64,000 nucleotides of DNA, taken from positions 4,865 through 68,864 of the forward strand of contig JBPYFK010000137.1 in assembly GCA_051984675.1 (NCBI GenBank), read 5' to 3'. Positions 61,587-64,000 of the stretch are shown here, in pieces (within the stretch, counting starts at the first letter, position 1; every line of letters starts with the position of its first letter). This DNA comes from JBPYFK01 sp051984675. Its GTDB lineage: Bacteria; Actinomycetota; Actinomycetes; Mycobacteriales; Pseudonocardiaceae. Both the position numbers and the translations under genes were made by a program. The notes beneath the pieces were generated by a model. That model did not search any database and was not told the DNA's origin. It saw nothing but the letters and a program-made list of their open reading frames with translations.

Positions 61587-62357
61587 ATGAGTTCCGAGCT
61601 GTTGTTGTTGAGTGTCGAACCGGACGCTCAGTCCGTGCTGCCCGCCCTGGCGCTGCTCCCCCACCGCGTGCGCTGCCTGCAGCCCGAGCCCGCCGCCCTG
61701 GTCTCGGCGGGTCCGCACGACGCCATCCTGGTCGACGCGCGCAACGACCTCGTCGCAGCCCGAGACCTGTGCCGCCTGCTGACCGGCGCGGACACCTCCG
61801 TGCCGGTGCTGGCCGTGGTCAACGAGGGCGGCCTTGTGGCGCTCAACGCCGAGTGGGGCGTGGACGACATCGTCCTGCCGAACGCCGGCCCGGCCGAACT
61901 GGACGCGCGGCTGCGCATACTGACCTCGAAGTCCACCAGCGCCCCGGCCGACAACGAGGTGCTGTCGGTCGGCGATCTGGTGATCGAGGAGGCCACCTAC
62001 ACGGCCCGGTTGAAGGGCCGTGCGCTGGAGCTCACCTACAAGGAGTTCGAACTGCTGAAGTACCTGGCCCAGCACGCCGGCCGGGTGTTCACCCGAGCGC
62101 AACTGCTCCAGGAAGTGTGGGGTTACGACTTCTTCGGTGGCACCCGCACGGTCGACGTGCACGTCCGGCGGCTGCGGTCGAAGCTCGGCCCGGAGCACGA
62201 GGGCATGATCGGGACCGTCCGCAACGTCGGGTACAAGTTCGTTCGTCCGGCCCGCAGCGGCCAGCCCCGACCGGTGACCGGTGAACTCGGCGACGAGACG
62301 GACATCGCGGAAGCGGCCGCCGCCGACGAGCCGATCATCCCGGCGCAGCTCGGCTGA
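61587..62357 (+). CDS. glnR: Orphan OmpR-type nitrogen regulator GlnR
   Basis: 256 residues from ATG 61587, with GGGAGG seven bases upstream. The receiver-like domain keeps Asp50 (ILVDARNDL), which in GlnR holds a charge network and is not a phosphate site. The winged helix has LTYKEFELLKYLAQHAGRVFTRAQLL and GYDFFGGTRTVDVHVRRLRSKLG in pieces, nearly identical to Streptomyces GlnR. It controls nitrogen genes such as glnA and amtB, none of which are in the window. The order before mshD and pst genes matches Rv0818-Rv0820. It is transcribed toward mshD, 37 bp away. Confidence 0.94.
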   Translation: MSSELLLLSVEPDAQSVLPALALLPHRVRCLQPEPAALVSAGPHDAILVDARNDLVAARDLCRLLTGADTSVPVLAVVNEGGLVALNAEWGVDDIVLPNAGPAELDARLRILTSKSTSAPADNEVLSVGDLVIEEATYTARLKGRALELTYKEFELLKYLAQHAGRVFTRAQLLQEVWGYDFFGGTRTVDVHVRRLRSKLGPEHEGMIGTVRNVGYKFVRPARSGQPRPVTGELGDETDIAEAAAADEPIIPAQLG

Positions 62358-62394
62358 TCATCTGTTCCGGCGCGAGCTGGGTAACGTCTTGGCC

Positions 62395-63366
62395 GTGGTA
62401 CAGCTAACGTGGCGCAACGGCTTGGACGAGGCCGAGACGGCCGAGGTGATGGACCTGCTGCGGGAGGCCGAGCACGCTGATGGCGTGGCCCCCGCCGGCG
62501 AGCACGTGATCCTGCGCCTGAAGGCGCGGCGCGGGGTGGTCGAGCAGATCGAGCCGGTGCAGGCCGACATCGGCGGTTCCGAGCACTTCGTCATGCGCGG
62601 TAGCGGCGGCACGATGGTCGGCTACGCGCACCTGGACACCCAGCAGGAGACGGCCGGAACCGGCCCGCTGGTCGCGGAGTTCGCGGTACGACCGTCACAC
62701 CGCCGGCAAGGCGTGGGCGCGAGCCTGGTGGCCGCGTTGCTGGAGCGCGCCGAGCTGCCCAGCGAGCCTGTAGGCGGGGAGCAGGAGGACACGGGGGGCC
62801 TGCGGATCTGGTCGCACGGGGAACACCCCGGCGCGGTCCGGTTGGCCGAGCGCTTCGGTTTCACCCGGTCGCGCGAACTCTGGCGGATGGGTCGCGACCT
62901 GGACGCTGACCTGCCGGAGGTGACACTGCCTCGCGGGGTGACGATCCGGGCCTTCCGGCCGGGCGCGGACGAGCCCGCCGTCGTCCGCGTGAACCACCGC
63001 GCATTCTCCTGGCACCCGGAGCAGGGGCGGATGACCGAGCAGGACCTCCGGCGCAAGGAGCTGGAGAGCTGGTTCGACGCGGCCGGATTCCTGCTGGCCG
63101 TGGACTCCGACGACCGGTTGCTGGGCTTTCACTGGACGAAGGTGCACCCGGACTCCACTGGCGAGGTCTATGTCATCGGGGTCGATCCGGTGACGCAGGG
63201 CAGCGGCTTGGGGCGATCACTCACGGTGGCAGGATTGCGCCATCTGCGGGAAATCGGGTGCCCGAGAGTGATGTTGTACGTGGAAGCGGACAACGTGGCG
63301 GCGGTTCGGCTGTACCAGCGGCTCGGTTTCGCGCGCTGGGACGTGGATGTCCAGTTCGGACGCTGA
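62395..63366 (+). CDS. mshD: Mycothiol synthase
   Basis: 323 residues from GTG 62395. Two GNAT acetyltransferase domains: the first has VAEFAVRPSHRRQGVGASLVAALLE, and the second has VYVIGVDPVTQGSGLGRSLTVAGLRHLRE with the LYVEADNVAAVRLYQRLGF end. It acetylates Cys-GlcN-inositol to make mycothiol, the main thiol of actinobacteria. It follows glnR by 37 bp and precedes pstS. Its presence supports the actinomycete call. Confidence 0.95.
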   Translation: MVQLTWRNGLDEAETAEVMDLLREAEHADGVAPAGEHVILRLKARRGVVEQIEPVQADIGGSEHFVMRGSGGTMVGYAHLDTQQETAGTGPLVAEFAVRPSHRRQGVGASLVAALLERAELPSEPVGGEQEDTGGLRIWSHGEHPGAVRLAERFGFTRSRELWRMGRDLDADLPEVTLPRGVTIRAFRPGADEPAVVRVNHRAFSWHPEQGRMTEQDLRRKELESWFDAAGFLLAVDSDDRLLGFHWTKVHPDSTGEVYVIGVDPVTQGSGLGRSLTVAGLRHLREIGCPRVMLYVEADNVAAVRLYQRLGFARWDVDVQFGR

Positions 63367-63477
63367 CGTGTCTGTTGCGGGCAGACTGCGGCCAGTAATC
63401 ACAGTGCCCATTGGCGTGATGACAAAACGTATTGATCACACTCGATGAGGTGTGGCACTGCTTACTTAGCGTGGGTT

Positions 63478-63499
63478 GTTCACTTCCGGTTCACCTTCC
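63478..63499 (+). promoter_or_regulatory. PHO box upstream of pstS
   Basis: GTTCACTTCCG and GTTCACCTTCC are adjacent 11-base direct repeats, the form bound by actinobacterial PhoP. They end 90 bp before the pstS start. Induction at low phosphate is expected. Confidence 0.85.
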
Positions 63500-63588
63500 C
63501 CATGGATGCTAGCTACCGCCGATGAATAACTTCACCCGCCAGCGGCAGCACGCCGCGAACTGCCCTGGCTCTCCAGTGGAGGAACGAC

Positions 63589-64000
63589 GTGAAGATCAAG
63601 CGGCTCAGTGCTGCGCTCGGTCTCATGGCCGCCAGCGCTCTCGCGCTGTCAGCGTGTGGGTCCGACGTGAACGCACCCAAGGGGCAAGCGCCGCAGACAC
63701 CTGGTGTCGAGTGCGGTGGCAAGCCGGCACTGACCGGTGAAGGTTCCACGGCCCAGACCAACGCGATCACCCAGTTCTCCGCCGCATTCCAGGCTCAGTG
63801 CAACCAGAACCGGTTCTCCTACAACCCGACCGGTTCGGGTGCGGGTATCAAGCAGTTCAGCGCCGGCCAGGTGGACGTCGGCGGCACCGACTCGCCGCTG
63901 AAGCCGACCGAGGCCCCCGCCGCGGACGCGCGCTGCAAGGGCAACCCGGCCCTGCACATGCCGCTGGTGTTCGGCCCGATCGCGCTGGCCTACAACGTCG
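63589..64000 (+). CDS. pstS: Phosphate-binding lipoprotein PstS, partial
   Basis: The gene is cut by the right edge; 137 residues are seen. GTG 63589 has GGAGG six bases upstream. A lipoprotein signal with lipobox LSAC (Cys near 23) is followed by the phosphate-binding domain with TGEGSTAQTNAITQF, FSYNPTGSGAGIKQF and VDVGGTDSPLKP. It captures phosphate for the PstSCAB transporter. The PHO box upstream predicts PhoP control. Confidence 0.95.
   Translation, partial: MKIKRLSAALGLMAASALALSACGSDVNAPKGQAPQTPGVECGGKPALTGEGSTAQTNAITQFSAAFQAQCNQNRFSYNPTGSGAGIKQFSAGQVDVGGTDSPLKPTEAPAADARCKGNPALHMPLVFGPIALAYNV

Overview
The window is a GC-rich actinomycete chromosome segment, most likely from the Pseudonocardiales (Saccharopolyspora/Amycolatopsis-like). 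The signs are strong GC codon bias, many GTG starts, mycothiol synthase (MshD), an OmpR-type GlnR, an LmeA-like protein, an RsiG-type c-di-GMP-binding anti-sigma homologue and a PF04672 methyltransferase. Several gene orders match those known around clpB/pyrE, purA/fba and purF-to-pstS in Mycobacterium tuberculosis, so most of the window is conserved core chromosome. I saw no rRNA, tRNA, CRISPR array, prophage or transposase.

Layout: (1) 1-9753: an unusual flavohemoprotein (cut by the left edge), a PPOX-type flavoprotein, a MarR regulator, clpB under an HspR (HAIR) operator, a one-helix membrane protein, an SDR, pyrE, a SpoU methyltransferase and a DedA protein. (2) 9809-14056: an amino-sugar catabolic operon on the minus strand (SIS isomerase/deaminase-like, ROK kinase, nagA, and a tiny membrane protein coupled by overlap), facing a DeoR regulator across a long palindrome. 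(3) 14091-24396: an ECF sigma factor, fba, DUF3151, a FUSC-type membrane protein, purA, a Na+/H+ antiporter, purD and an aminotransferase. (4) 24508-32712: small membrane protein, HAD protein, threonine aldolase, an ECF sigma/membrane-partner pair, TetR, purB, purC, DUF2334 and MBL hydrolase. (5) 32961-36234: overlapping purS-purQ-purL. (6) 36246-47109: a more variable block (pentapeptide-repeat protein, GH25 muramidase, PF04672 methyltransferase, PAS-GGDEF-EAL protein, GH15 glucosidase/trehalase, SseB-like protein, PRC-barrel protein, subtilisin, LuxR-like regulator). (7) 47159-52456: SCP-like protein, purF, purM, DUF3073 and a conserved hypothetical. (8) 52466-64000: methyltransferase, RsiG homologue, YgfZ, Fur, PabC-like lyase, nitrobindin, a sulfur operon (DUF4395, rhodanese, DUF1416) preceded by a 21-codon Cys-ending leader peptide, thioredoxin-LmeA, glnR, mshD, and pstS (cut by the right edge) behind a PHO box.

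The unifying metabolic theme is de novo purine synthesis: purA, purB, purC, purD, purF, purL, purM, purQ and purS are all here in scattered small units, with pyrE adding a pyrimidine step. The items most worth following up are the cysteine-type leader peptide, the RsiG homologue with an 11-bp-period direct repeat upstream, the amino-sugar operon operator, the palindrome in the flavohemoprotein divergent promoter, the GH25 muramidase without a signal peptide, and a structured 480-bp gap after purM. I found nothing that I can claim is a wholly new biological system.
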